Below are positions 20,225 to 30,392 of a stretch of 64,000 nt of DNA, piece after piece. The DNA comes from Skeletonema tropicum (lineage: Eukaryota > Bacillariophyta > Thalassiosirophyceae > Thalassiosirales > Thalassiosiraceae): positions 3,906,001 to 3,970,000 of the forward strand of contig CM074127.1 of assembly GCA_037178625.1 (NCBI GenBank), read 5' to 3'. The notes under the pieces were generated by a model. That model saw only the letters and a program-made list of their open reading frames with translations, was not told the DNA's origin and did not search any database. Every line of letters starts with the position of its first letter. Position 1 is the first letter of the stretch. Position numbers and translations under genes: made by a program.

Positions 20225-22117
20225 ATGTCACGACATCGCAACTTTCGTAACCTCGACGAGGACGACTACTACGATGATGATTATTATGATGACGATGAAT
20301 ATTATGATGAGGATGAATACTACATAGAGCAGCAGCGAGAACAGGAGCGTAAGAAGAAGGAGGAGGCGGAAAGGAAAGCCAAAGAAAACAAATTGAAGCA
20401 GCAGAAGCTGCAGCAGCAAAAGTTGCAGCAACAGAAACTGAAGCAGAAACAGTTGGATGATGAAAAGAAGAAAAAGGCTGCTGCAGGTGGAAAGGGAGGC
20501 GGTGGAATATCAGTTGCATCGGCTGCAACAAAAAAAACTGGTGGAGGTGGAATTTCCCTGGGCAAACCACCACCCGGTTTCACTGTTGAATCCAAAAAGA
20601 CAGACACTGCACCCAAAAGCAACAATGCGCAAAACATGCCAATTCCACAGCTTCCACCCAATATCCTCGCCAATCTTCGATCTAACAATAGTACTGGTGG
20701 AGTAATTCGTTCACATCTCTCATTAGTTATCCTTGGTCATGTAGATGCAGGTAAATCTACCCTAACAGGCCGACTTCTCCTATCACTTAATCACGTATCA
20801 CAACGTCTGCTACAAAAGTATCAAAAGGCGGCGACTTCTATTGGCAAATCATCCTTTGCACTAGCATGGTTTACAGATGAAGATGATTCGGAACGAGAGC
20901 GTGGTGTTACAATTGATATTGGGACCAAGTTTGCCAAGACGGAAAAGTTTGATTTTACGATTCTCGATGCGCCAGGACATAAAGACTTTATTCCGAACAT
21001 GATTAGTGGAACTGCGAGTGCCGATTGTGGTTTGTTGGTCGTTGCTGCGACTACTGGAGAGTTTGAGGCGGGATTTGCAAGAGGTGGAGATGCCTCGTAC
21101 AGTGGAGGACAAACTAGAGAACACATCGTGTTGTCACGAGGATTGGGAGTTACTCAATTCGTTGTTGCCGTGAATAAGTTGGACGCGGCTGAACCTGCCT
21201 GGAGTCAAGAACGATTTAAGCACATCAAGTCGATGGTGTTAGACTTTTTGAAACTGCAAGGATTCAAAGAGGCACGCATCAGATTTGTGCCAGTCAGTGG
21301 GCTGACGGGAGTGAACATTTCAAACAGTGACAAAGTAGAAGATGAAGAAGGTTGGAAAGCTTTGAGAAAGTGGTACAAGGGCCCAACTCTGTTGGAAGCA
21401 TTAGATGGGTTTTCTCCTGCCAAGAGAGGATACGAGAAACCTTTGAGAGCGATTGTGACTGATGTATCTTCAGAAGGAAAGAATGTAAACGTACGTGGGA
21501 GAGTAGTACAAGGATTCATTCAATCTGGTGATAATGTGCTTGTTTTGCCGGTTGGAGATGATGCTACTGTAGTCCGTGTCGAACGAGGAAAAGCGGCACA
21601 GGAAGGATCGTCCCCATACTCTTATGCATCGCCATCTTCGACGCCATCATCTAGCACTTCAAATGAAGCTCAACTAGACGGCATTGCCTTGGCTGGTGAT
21701 ACTGTAGAACTGACTCTCGCCAATATCGACTCGGCCAGATTAATGACTGGATGCGTTATTTGTCATCCGCATCCTACACTAAGGCCAAAAGTTGAACAAA
21801 GATTTGAAGCAAGGATTTCAATTATGGAGAGATTAGCAGTACCTATCATTCGCGGCTCGCAAGTTTTGTTGCATATGCATAGCATTGATGTTCCAGCCGT
21901 ATTGAATAAACTCGTGTCATCTGAGAAACGCGGAGATGGGAAGCCACGACAAAATCCAAGAGTTCTAACGGGTGGTACGACCGCAACTGTTGAAATTACT
22001 CTTAGTGAGAGATTGGTTATTGAAGAGTCCAACGAATGCAAAGCTTTGGGGCGATTTGTCTTGCGAAGAGGTGGCGATACGATCGCAGTCGGCCTGATTG
22101 ATAAGGTACTGGCATAA
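20225..22117 (+). CDS. HBS1: Ribosome-rescue GTPase HBS1
   Basis: HBS1 is an eRF3/EF1A-like GTPase that acts with Pelota/Dom34 to release stalled ribosomes. This single exon encodes 630 residues. The N-terminus [20 protein letters not shown] matches the SRHRNVRxxxxDEDxxDDD start of HBS1 proteins. It is followed by a Lys/Gln coiled region and a Gly-rich linker. The GTPase has G1 GHVDAGKST (171-179), G2 [11 protein letters not shown]3 DAPGHKDF, G4 NKLD and G5 SGLTG. Two beta-barrel domains follow, the second with [14 protein letters not shown] and [17 protein letters not shown]. Domain II has a Ser/Pro-rich insertion (about residues 465-480), and a short insertion precedes GGQTREH in the G domain. 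A decayed copy of the last 90 bp lies 150 bp downstream. Confidence 0.93.
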   Translation: MSRHRNFRNLDEDDYYDDDYYDDDEYYDEDEYYIEQQREQERKKKEEAERKAKENKLKQQKLQQQKLQQQKLKQKQLDDEKKKKAAAGGKGGGGISVASAATKKTGGGGISLGKPPPGFTVESKKTDTAPKSNNAQNMPIPQLPPNILANLRSNNSTGGVIRSHLSLVILGHVDAGKSTLTGRLLLSLNHVSQRLLQKYQKAATSIGKSSFALAWFTDEDDSERERGVTIDIGTKFAKTEKFDFTILDAPGHKDFIPNMISGTASADCGLLVVAATTGEFEAGFARGGDASYSGGQTREHIVLSRGLGVTQFVVAVNKLDAAEPAWSQERFKHIKSMVLDFLKLQGFKEARIRFVPVSGLTGVNISNSDKVEDEEGWKALRKWYKGPTLLEALDGFSPAKRGYEKPLRAIVTDVSSEGKNVNVRGRVVQGFIQSGDNVLVLPVGDDATVVRVERGKAAQEGSSPYSYASPSSTPSSSTSNEAQLDGIALAGDTVELTLANIDSARLMTGCVICHPHPTLRPKVEQRFEARISIMERLAVPIIRGSQVLLHMHSIDVPAVLNKLVSSEKRGDGKPRQNPRVLTGGTTATVEITLSERLVIEESNECKALGRFVLRRGGDTIAVGLIDKVLA

Positions 22118-22264
22118 ACTAGTTCAAGCTGAAGTATACTTAATGTGTAGAAGAAAACGGCAAAGGCGTAGATCACTATTCTAATTTAGGTTCCAAACAA
22201 GCCGCTGTCAAAACACAGACTGGAGTCATAAATCTACGTCAAATTTGGTAGCCTCGTCTTCTCG

Positions 22265-22392
22265 AACGAATGCAAAGCATTGGGCGATTTGTCTTCGAAG
22301 TCAAAATTATGCAACGCTGTATGGCGATTTAAAGAGGTGGCGAACGGTTGCAGTTAGCAGTTGGCCTGATTGATAGAGTACTGGCAAACTAA
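22265..22392 (+). pseudogene. Decayed partial duplicate of the HBS1 3' end
   Basis: The segment repeats in order the last coding stretch of HBS1 (22031-22119). AACGAATGCAAAGC, GGCGATTTGTCTT, AGAGGTGGCGA, GGCCTGATTGATA and GTACTGGCA are all present. The copy has lost the reading frame through substitutions, single-base changes and an extra block of about 30 bp in the middle (around 22301-22332). It is untranslated and lies just before the convergent gene that ends at 22397. It is most simply a partial tandem duplication now decaying. Confidence 0.8.
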
Positions 22393-22396
22393 TGCT

Positions 22397-22999
22397 CTAG
22401 TCATCCAAATTGGCAAGTCGTTCTGCCTTGATTGACTCCCACTCTTCTTCCAACACGGCTGTTATTGCAGCAACACCCGATCTGTATCCTTGTTTGGTTC
22501 CAGCTCTGTGATATTTTCGGCAGGTGGCAAAGACGTCAGGTTTTGGATCTACGGATTGAAACTTGGTGCAATGCTCGTGAGCGAGAACTCCCACATCCTG
22601 GAACACGTCCTCTTCTGTTACCGCCTTTCTATTTCTTCCTTTTCCGTCCGTCTTGCCTCGACAGCTCAACGCCGTGGAGGCAACATGTGCTTGTTGACAC
22701 CCATGAATACACGACTGGTGCATCGTTTTGCGCTGAATTGAGTTTCGTTCAGACTGGCAGATATCAGCACATTCTTGACGAGAATTCACACGAGCTTCGC
22801 ATTCGGCCCAGTGTCTTTCATTAGTTTGTTCGAGGGATCGTCGTTGACTTAAATCGTTACTTTTGTTTGAGGCGTAAACAACTCCAAAAATTGCAACCAA
22901 AGCTAGAAAAGCAATCGCAATAAATGTTAACAATTTGTTCTGTCTGTTTTGACGATTCTTCCAATAAATGTTGGAGCTATCAGCGTAAATCGATGACAT
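22397..22999 (-). CDS. Cys-rich type II membrane protein, unknown
   Basis: This single exon encodes 200 residues. A short basic N-terminus (KNRQNRQNK) precedes one hydrophobic helix at about 24-43 ([20 protein letters not shown]), so the C-terminal part should be lumenal or extracellular. That part holds about nine Cys in spaced pairs ([35 protein letters not shown]) consistent with disulfides. It ends in an acidic/basic helix. I recognise no family. The DHFR gene begins its 3' end 73 bp upstream on the same strand, so the two are closely spaced but need not be co-transcribed. Confidence 0.75.
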   Translation of the reverse strand: MSSIYADSSNIYWKNRQNRQNKLLTFIAIAFLALVAIFGVVYASNKSNDLSQRRSLEQTNERHWAECEARVNSRQECADICQSERNSIQRKTMHQSCIHGCQQAHVASTALSCRGKTDGKGRNRKAVTEEDVFQDVGVLAHEHCTKFQSVDPKPDVFATCRKYHRAGTKQGYRSGVAAITAVLEEEWESIKAERLANLDD

Positions 23000-23071
23000 T
23001 CTTTCAAGTGAAAGTAAGTGCTAGAGTTGACTTCACTCTTGATCGTACGAAAAGTTTTCTCGTTCATGCAT

Positions 23072-23818
23072 TCAAATTTTCCGCATAACTTTGAAATCAC
23101 AGATGCCGATGCTCTTCGTAGAGACTTGTACGAAGTTATTTGCAGTCATGTCTGCTACTGGAAAGAAAGCAACATCACGACTCTGATTAGTATCTACTGT
23201 CATGTCAACATATGTCAATTGAACTTCTACAGCATCAGGATGCCGCAATGCTTCTTTGTAAATTCTTTCACCACCAGCTACCCAACAATCTATACTACCA
23301 TCATCAGTGGTCTTCTTCAATCTCGCAAGCTCCAGTGCTTCTCCAAATGAACTTGCCAGCAGTAAATCGGTTTCCAGGAGTTCATTGCCACTAGCAACTT
23401 TTACTTGGATCAAATCTTTCTCAGTCATTGTTTGTGAAACTACTACACAAGCACGACAATGTTGTATGTGTGACAGAGAAGAATCTTCAAGCCCAAACGT
23501 TTTCCTGCCGACTAACAACACTTTGTTCCGAGTAAGATTGACAAAGTGATTCCAATCTTGTGTGAGATTCTTCCACGGGAGTGATCCATCCACTCCTATC
23601 ACTTGATTTCTTGTCATGGCAGCTACAATTCCAAATCCATCCTCTTGCTTGCGTAGATTATATTGCTTATGTCCTCTTTCATTAGCTTTGGTCAATGACG
23701 ATGACGACGACATGAGGCGGCAATGCCGAAATAATCTAGATGCAGGTATGTTGCACCGACTCAAATGAAGAAAGGAATAATTCATTTTCATTTGAAAAGA
23801 AATAACGGAATGCAACAT
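23072..23818 (-). CDS. Dihydrofolate reductase, free-standing
   Basis: DHFR reduces dihydrofolate to tetrahydrofolate with NADPH. This single exon encodes 248 residues. Residues 60-248 match the fold: GIVAAMTRNQVIGVDGSLPW, the DWNHFVNLTRNKVLLVGRKTF helix and strand, VVVSQ, CWVAGGERIYKEAL (the GG of the cofactor site) and VEVQLTYVD. The catalytic acid position after the LPW loop appears as QDW, so the usual Asp/Glu is present. The extra N-terminal 60 residues are Ser/Arg-rich and may target an organelle, probably the mitochondrion. The frame stops with no thymidylate synthase domain following, unlike the fused DHFR-TS of plants and many protists. It shares a 251-bp divergent promoter region with the next gene. 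Confidence 0.88.
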   Translation of the reverse strand: MLHSVISFQMKMNYSFLHLSRCNIPASRLFRHCRLMSSSSSLTKANERGHKQYNLRKQEDGFGIVAAMTRNQVIGVDGSLPWKNLTQDWNHFVNLTRNKVLLVGRKTFGLEDSSLSHIQHCRACVVVSQTMTEKDLIQVKVASGNELLETDLLLASSFGEALELARLKKTTDDGSIDCWVAGGERIYKEALRHPDAVEVQLTYVDMTVDTNQSRDVAFFPVADMTANNFVQVSTKSIGICDFKVMRKI

Positions 23819-24069
23819 CTAGAGTGGAAGGCTGCTCATATGACCTATCACTTCAGCTGTTTCCACTCCACCCAGCTACTGTAACTGTGTAGAGTGAGCA
23901 CGATGACGACGCTTTTACGATGACGATGGCTTTATGTCGTGCGCTCTAATAACCCCATTCTCCGTTCTCCTGGCTGAGTTGACGATTCCATTCGTTCGAT
24001 TTCGATTCGATTTCGATTCGCCAGAAATCTTTGCCTTCAACGGCCCGCCTCATAATACAACATACAACC
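23819..24069. promoter_or_regulatory. Short divergent promoter between DHFR and the plastid protein gene
   Basis: Only 251 bp separate the two start codons, so a shared bidirectional promoter is likely. A TTCGAT hexamer is repeated imperfectly about four times just upstream of the plus-strand gene (near 23996-24021). Confidence 0.5.
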
Positions 24070-24789
24070 ATGACGTCCAAGACATTTGCCGTATTCCTCC
24101 TTATCACTCTGTTCGCCTCCGCGGCGCAAGCCTTCGTCGTTCGCCCTGCGACTGGCGTCCATAAAAGCAAGACTAATGCTCCTATTTCAATTGGAAATGC
24201 ATTTCCATCTTCACCAATAAAGAGACGGGAACATACTTCCCTACAGATGGGCTATCAACTGCCACCGTCACCACAGGGACCAAAGGGACCCCTGGAAACA
24301 ATTCAAGCTATTTTACCCACAATAGGAACTGCTGTATTGGTTGGCCTCTTCTTTGCATCACCGCTAGGTGGAGCTTTCTTCGCAATAACAAACACTCTCT
24401 TCGCTTTGGCGTTCATAACTCCATTTCTTTTATTTGCTGGGTTTCAAATCTGGAGTGCTTTGTACACAGTTGAGGCGCCGTGTCCGAGCTGTGGGCAACT
24501 TCCTGTTAGAGCTCTGAAAAATGGGGAACCAACTGTATGTTTGAACTGTGGAGCATTTTCGAGAGCCACCGAAAATGGCGATGGTTTGGAATTGTGTAAC
24601 AATCCGTATGACATGATGAATGATAATGGGGGAAGTGGTGGATTGTTTGATAGCTTGTTTGGAGGAATGGGAGGGGGAGATGGAACCTCAGACTTTGAAG
24701 TAATGGGCAGTGGCAATAGTAGACAGGAACAAGCCAGCAAGTCTAAGAGACAAGGAACAATCATTGACGTAGAAGTGGAGAGAGATTAA
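24070..24789 (+). CDS. Plastid membrane protein with zinc ribbon, unknown
   Basis: This single exon encodes 239 residues from the ATG at 24070 (AACCATGAC), which gives a signal peptide (TFAVFLLITLFASAAQA) followed by FVVRP, the diatom plastid signal. The mature part has two hydrophobic helices (IGTAVLVGLFFASPLGGAFF and FALAFITPFLLFAGFQIW, about residues 95-140). A rubredoxin-like or zinc-ribbon pair follows (CPSCGQ...CLNCGA, 18 residues apart). The C-terminus is Gly/Asp-rich and disordered. It may sit in a plastid membrane with the zinc ribbon in the stroma. The combination suggests an assembly or biogenesis factor, but no function is assigned. It converges with SLD5. Confidence 0.8.
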   Translation: MTSKTFAVFLLITLFASAAQAFVVRPATGVHKSKTNAPISIGNAFPSSPIKRREHTSLQMGYQLPPSPQGPKGPLETIQAILPTIGTAVLVGLFFASPLGGAFFAITNTLFALAFITPFLLFAGFQIWSALYTVEAPCPSCGQLPVRALKNGEPTVCLNCGAFSRATENGDGLELCNNPYDMMNDNGGSGGLFDSLFGGMGGGDGTSDFEVMGSGNSRQEQASKSKRQGTIIDVEVERD

Positions 24790-24939
24790 GTAATGCAACA
24801 AAGGCGTCAAGAGCTAAGAGCTACCCAATCACGACAGTGCGTAATGAAAAAGCTAGATAACCGACTTAAAGGAATGATTACGTATCTTTATAAATAATGA
24901 AACTGTATTACTGAAATACTTCAACCATCGACTTGGAAA

Positions 24940-25845
24940 TCACATGAGTAACTGAACTTTGCCTTCTGCAATCAACTCTCTCACTTTCTTGTACATTACA
25001 ATCAAGAATGCCCCTGCATCATGTGGTTGTAGGTTATCTCCATAGTCATCATCGTCGTCGTCGTCCTCTCCTCCTTCGTTCAATGCGTTGGGTTCACCAC
25101 TGACATCAATTTCAATCGGTTCTAGAGCACGGCAAAACACAAACTGTTCCAGGTCCGGGGAATCAATCATTTCTGGATCATCAAGTTTCTTCCAACCTTC
25201 TGCTGGCATGTGGTTGAGAACAGTTCTTTGGAAGTGCTTTTCAAGAAGCTCTCCATACTGGCGAAGATATGCCACTTCCTCCTCTGTCATACGATCCACC
25301 ATCGTTCTATTGTGCAGTGCGTGATTCTCAATTTTGGCCATTCTTGTCCTTGCCAAATCCACCAACATGAAACGAGTCCTATCTAAATCCATTTTGGTAA
25401 TTTGTGCCACCAATGATGCTAGTTCCCCCGAAGCTCCCCCGTCGCGAGAACTACGTTGTTGTTTGGAACGCTGGAACAGGTCATCCACTGTTTCCTCCTG
25501 ACCTTCCAAGACGTCGACATGTATAGATACAATTTCGTTATCATTTGGCATGAGCTCAGGAGAGGCTATTTCGTTCGTCCAGAGCGATTTTAACTGTTCA
25601 TAATCAGGGTCTGGAATTCGTCCCCCCTCCCCATCGTCGTCTTCGCCAGTTGTTTCATCTCTTTCATCCTCTAATTTACGCCGTTGTGCTACCGCTGCTG
25701 TAAGTGCCGATGGTACACTACTGCCAGAGCGCTGATTGTCATAATTATTGAAATCTTCTTCGCCATCATAACTCTGGTCTTCATTGTTGCCGATGCTCTC
25801 ATCGTCATTGTTTATTTCGTCTAGGAGATTGCCAAGGTCAGCCAT
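24940..25845 (-). CDS. SLD5: GINS complex subunit SLD5
   Basis: GINS joins CDC45 and MCM2-7 to form the replicative helicase. This single exon encodes 301 residues. An acidic N-terminal 80 residues precede the SLD5 A-domain: LKSLWTNEIASPELMPNDNEIV, MDLDRTRFMLVDLARTRMAKIENHA and VLNHMPAEGWKKLDD. The B-domain follows with DLEQFVFCRALEPIEID, and the protein closes with GAFLIVMYKKVRELIAEGKVQLL. An acidic loop (Gly-Glu-Asp run near 265-275) interrupts the B-domain. The protein is longer than the human one (223 residues), mainly because of the acidic N-terminus. Confidence rests on the order and spacing of these blocks. Confidence 0.9.
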   Translation of the reverse strand: MADLGNLLDEINNDDESIGNNEDQSYDGEEDFNNYDNQRSGSSVPSALTAAVAQRRKLEDERDETTGEDDDGEGGRIPDPDYEQLKSLWTNEIASPELMPNDNEIVSIHVDVLEGQEETVDDLFQRSKQQRSSRDGGASGELASLVAQITKMDLDRTRFMLVDLARTRMAKIENHALHNRTMVDRMTEEEVAYLRQYGELLEKHFQRTVLNHMPAEGWKKLDDPEMIDSPDLEQFVFCRALEPIEIDVSGEPNALNEGGEDDDDDDDYGDNLQPHDAGAFLIVMYKKVRELIAEGKVQLLM

Positions 25846-27933
25846 GGTGTTGAGTAATGAAAAAAATTTAATACTAAATATATTCTCTGAACAATACGGT
25901 GCGATGATATATTATTTGTACAGAAGGAAACTCCACCGATCGCTTACTACTTACTGTAGATTAGAGATGCGGTTGTGGAACGTCATAATGATACATAGCG
26001 GGGGGTAGGGAACCCAAAAACAGAATTCTGTCGCATTTTCGGCCACGGTCATTTTAACTTTTTAAAACTTTCCGAAAAAGGTCGTTATATCCACTGAAAA
26101 GAGCAAAACGAGAGCTTTCCAACGGTGCATCAATGACCGCATAATGCCAACGACAACACAATCATTATTAACTCTAACTAAACACAAAAAAAATATATTT
26201 TCGTCGAACAGAATTCTGTCGCATATATAACAATTAGTTACTACCACTTCCAAGGTTGTATTGACGCAACCCAAAGCATCAACCACACCACCAAACACCC
26301 TTCTGGGAAGCACAAAAAACTTGGGTCCTCATATCACATACAGAAGTAGTACAACGTTGTGTTGTGTAGGTATACCGGTCAAAAAAATCTCAAAAAAATC
26401 CACAGACTGTTGTGCCGTTCAGCACCATGTAGAGGAGCATATTCAAGTAGATGAACGCTTTGCAAGTCAAGCACATGCCTCAGTACCTCAATAGTTGCAA
26501 TGGACACGGCGGTGCCGTGCTGGTATTAAGTTGAACAAGTATTTGGTGGCAATAATCAGTATGCTTCCCACAACTTTTGTTGTTCAAGTACCAGAGAAGT
26601 TCCACCAAATAGGGGTTGCAATCCGATACGGCCGGGATTGATGCAAAGGCAGGACACGGGATGATCCATACATCCAAGTTAAGCCATAATTGAGGAGGAA
26701 ATGATGTAGGATTACCATCAATGTCTTGTCACGTGGTCACCTTTGATGCATTCGGCGGAGGGGGGGGAAAAAGTACAACAGCCGAAGATCCTCCTTTATC
26801 CCCATATTTGAGATTGATATAAACCATCGTCGACGGTTATTGCATCTTGGCTTTCATCTAATGTATTCTCCGGGGTTTGATCACCGTAGTCATATTCGTC
26901 ACTGCCTAATTACGGACAAAGTCGATATCCTCCCTTCGATTTGTTATCTTCGTCACCGGTTTCAACAGCGACGTAGCTGCATTGTTACCATTTACGAGAC
27001 AACCACCAATAGCGGTGGCAAGGCAGGGTTGTTGCTGGTCCAGATATTGTGTCTTTCAGTTCTATTTCTGACATATCTTGCGATAACAGTCTTTATCACC
27101 GGATAGTGTTTCGGATGGCAAAATAACGACAGGGAAGATTCGTGTTTTATCCTCCTACCAGTGGAAAATCCGAGCATTCACGCGGCGCCGAGCGGCATAT
27201 TTGCTCATAATCTCTTCAATAGGAGTCTTTTGATTGTTATAAGTTATTAACACACCCCAATATATCCTCTCTTCCTACCTGAAGGCAGGAGGTTGTTATT
27301 GCTAGGTGAACACCATGGTGAAAGAGATGTGAGTTGTGTCCTGTAGAATTTGTACGTAGGAATTTATACCCATTTAGGCGCTCAACATTTTTTCACAAAA
27401 AAAAATAGCCGACCATGGCCAAATTTGTCGAAGTACAACTTTTGGCAGCCAAAAGAACTACATGTGACAAATATTATAAGCCCAACCAAATTTGGATGAC
27501 CTCCTACATGCTCTGTAGAATCCTATGGTGGAACTAGTTTAGGCATGGCGCAGTGTTATGTAGGAATTAAATTAATTCTCCAGCTAACAGAATTCTGTCA
27601 AAAAGACAGAATTCTGTCGTGCTGCCCGTCCACCGATAGTACGAGGCACAACACACAACACCAACACCAAACACCAACACGGGGCAGCCGCATGACGAGA
27701 GAGCCGGAGAAGAGAGAAAGAGCCCCTTCTCCAGCCTCCCTTTTCATGAAAATGGTATTTTTATGCGTGGGAATAGGTGGGAATCAGTACTATATTTCAA
27801 ATCAGCCTTTCGAAACGTTCTTTAGGTTTTTGTTGATGCGCCATCACTCTTGATGCTTCTTGTAGCTTATGCTCCAAGTGTCTTTCGAGAAGGGCAAACC
27901 TATCGATCTACGACCTCATTAGCAGCACATATC
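25846..27933. other. 2.1-kb gene-poor region with repeated palindromes
   Basis: No protein-like frame with an ATG and family resemblance is visible in this stretch. The frames of 60-100 codons here change composition randomly and are crossed by AT-rich runs. It contains four copies of ACAGAATTCTGT (see the separate entry) and a run of nine G at about 26760. It ends as the leader of the next gene. Confidence 0.6.
26020..27618. repeat. Four copies of the palindrome ACAGAATTCTGT
   Basis: Perfect copies lie at 26020-26031, 26208-26219, 27587-27598 and 27606-27617. The last extends to the 14-bp palindrome GACAGAATTCTGTC. The first two share the downstream TCGCAT. The third and fourth are separated by only 7 bp. 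I noticed no other copy in the window by eye. The outermost copies bracket 1.6 kb without genes. This could be termini or subterminal repeats of a decayed element, or protein-binding sites. Confidence 0.6.
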
Positions 27934-28935
27934 ATGTCAGACAGCGGTTCGGAGAAATCGGTATCTGAAGCGGAGGAGGGGTTGCCTCAGATCCAGTGAG
28001 TGTCATCAGGCTAATGTTTTGTACACAGCGTAGAGTTGTATATGCTCACATCTTATCGCCCAACCTACCATTTTACTCAGGAATGGTGAACCTCAAACGT
28101 CACCGGCTGAGCTTACTGAAGGATGCTCACGCTGGCTGAAAGCGTCTTATTCCTTTCTATATGTAGAGGTGTTTTCACTCATACTTCTGTTTGCATGTGT
28201 AGCACTATGGCGTACATTCCGGTCTCCTACAGTGTGGTTGAAATATGCACTATCAGTAGCATGCGTTTCCTTTGGCATTTGTCTATTTTTACAGACAATG
28301 GAGTTTTTGAAGCCTGGGTTTCTACAGAAACCAGTGGTAGGAGAGCATTCATCTGAGAAATTATGCAGTGTGTTCCTCCTTTTGTGGTGGATAGTTGGGA
28401 CTGGCTTTATCACATTTAAAGGTATGCATGCTTGCATATTTCTGGCAAAGCTGTTACTCTTTTCATACTGACGTCATGCAACATCTCTCTAGGTCCCTTC
28501 ATTTTTACATCAAATGGATGGTTTGGTGCTTGGGGTGGGCTAATTTCTTCAACACACTGGTGCATTGGACTCGATTTTGCGTCTTATAATTCCCAATCGA
28601 GAGAAATTAAATACGTGTTGAACCTTGTATTTTGTTCGATAGTGGCTATACTTGCTTCCATAAACCCATTACGAGTGAAGTCAGTCAACTTTGAAGGCGC
28701 TGGGGTATCGATTGCAGCTGGAGCCATCACTTTGATAGTTTGCGCATATCTTATCGGGATGTACAATGATATTGCGAAGAATGTTATCAAGCTCACAGCT
28801 GCTCTACTTTTTGTATTGTGGTTGATCACAGCTGGGATTTGTACGTACATGGGGCCGTTTCTACTCACAGGCAATGGTTTCTTTGCGGTGTGGCTATCAG
28901 CTTTATGCGCATTGAAGATCGTGACGATTGATTGA
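27934..28935 (+). CDS. Polytopic membrane protein with internal duplication, copy A
   Basis: There are three exons: 27934-27995, 28081-28421 and 28493-28935. The introns use GTGAGT and GTATGC donors and CAG and TAG acceptors. All phases agree, giving 281 residues. After a short acidic/Ser N-terminus there are about eight hydrophobic segments. The protein is two similar halves, each closing with GPF-x(2)-T-x-NG-[FW]-F-[AG]-x-W: GPFIFTSNGWFGAWGG near residue 135 and GPFLLTGNGFFAVWLS near 265. I do not know the family. It is tail-to-tail with a paralogue, 119 bp between stops. Function is unassigned; the motif looks like a re-entrant or membrane-interface element. Confidence 0.85.
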
Positions 28936-29054
28936 GATATTGAATGAGCTGGTTAGATTAGAGGATGAATGATATGAATGACAAATATTTTAATGTACAC
29001 TGCAACGTTTTAGTACTTCTGAAATATCACGTTTGCCCAAGCCAATCACTCCAA

Positions 29055-29954
29055 TCATAAAATTTCATCTTCTCTGGCAAATTGATGATTGGCAAAGAGA
29101 ATCGCCGCAAGAAACCCTCCCCACGACGCAAAGTATCCGTTTCCTGTTTCTCGAAATGGGCCATCAAATGTAAGTATGCCTGCTACTGTTGCCCAGATGA
29201 CAAACATAAAGGCTGCAACCAGCTTCATCATTTGAATCGGGATATCATCATACATTTTAAGAATAACCACAGATGTAACGAAAGTAATAATTCCAGCTGT
29301 CAGACCCCAAATAGCATTTCCGTTGGATCTAATTTTCGGAATGCAAGCAAATAATGTCACGAGACCACAAAGAAGAGAAAAGAACGCCATTTTTCGACCT
29401 TTCTCAGTTTCATTTACTTGACTCCTAAATGATTCCGTGTTTAGAGCCCAATCTAAGGTTCGTTCGGTAGAGAAATGCAAAGTCAGCCAGTGGAGAAGTG
29501 ACGCAAATCAAACTCACACACAATACTCACGTGTTGCAAATAGAAAACCTGCCCAAGCAGAAAAGTACCCATTTGATGTTGTGGTAAATGGAGCCTTGAA
29601 GGTAATAATTCCAGTACCGATACCCCACCAAAGAAACAGAAATAAGCTTACACCCTTTTCAGTTTTATCTAGGAAACCTGGCGAAACGAATTCTCCTGTC
29701 TGAATTATGAGGCACAAGGCCAAAGAAATGACTGCCACTGACAAAGAATATGCCTTGTATGAATCAGAACCATCCCAAACTCCCAGAGTGGAAAACATTA
29801 ACACAAGCGATGCAACTTCCACATAGATGAAAGCCCTGGCAACCTTAGCCCACGCCTGAGTAGTGGCCACAATTTCAGATGGACTGGTTTGAGCAGATGG
29901 CCTCGGCTCTGGAGTTGAGATCACCACTTCTTCTTCCTCGTCGTCGATGCTCAT
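29055..29954 (-). CDS. Polytopic membrane protein with internal duplication, copy B
   Basis: There are two exons: 29531-29954 and 29055-29452. The intron 29453-29530 (GTGAGT...TTAG, phase 1) restores FATHWALNTES, the counterpart of SSTHWCIGLDF in copy A. The protein has 273 residues and an acidic, Ser/Pro-containing N-terminus. It repeats the plan of copy A: two halves with APFTTTSNGYFSAWAG and GPFRETGNGYFASWGG. WWGIGTGIITFKAPF here matches WWIVGTGFITFKGPF in copy A. The first coding part is one exon here but two in copy A, so a copy has gained or lost an intron. The THW/ATHW intron position also differs from copy A, where the second intron falls at KG|PF. Confidence 0.85.
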
Positions 29955-30392
29955 GCTTTACTTGTTGCTTCGCGGTTGCTTCTCTTCACGTCAATTGTAA
30001 TGTTTGTGTCGGGTGTCGGTCCACGGATCACATCACGTCAACCAGCCACTCTCACATTGTTGGCGGCACTGTGTCGGCGGCAAATTTCAATTTGATGTGT
30101 GAGTTCGGATGCCGAGAAGTATGGACTCCCAATCAAGAGCAAGAGCATTTGTAACTGTAAACTGTAACATTCCGTAACAATTCTGACAGTTTTATCCCCA
30201 CCATGGGATTTTGTGTATGGTATCTATCTGCCTCCATCTGCGTGCATTGAATTGAAGCAAAAGCACTATTGCCACAGCCTCTCAAGTCAACCCAACGTGT
30301 CCTGATCTGTCATTGATTGGCGTGTTCGTTAGATAAATAATTCTAATTGGAAACTGATTTGAGGGTTCATTTCATTTCTCAAAATATCAAAA
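29955..30392. promoter_or_regulatory. Divergent promoter region
   Basis: This lies between divergent start codons. I see no gene and no repeat; it presumably contains both promoters. Confidence 0.4.
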
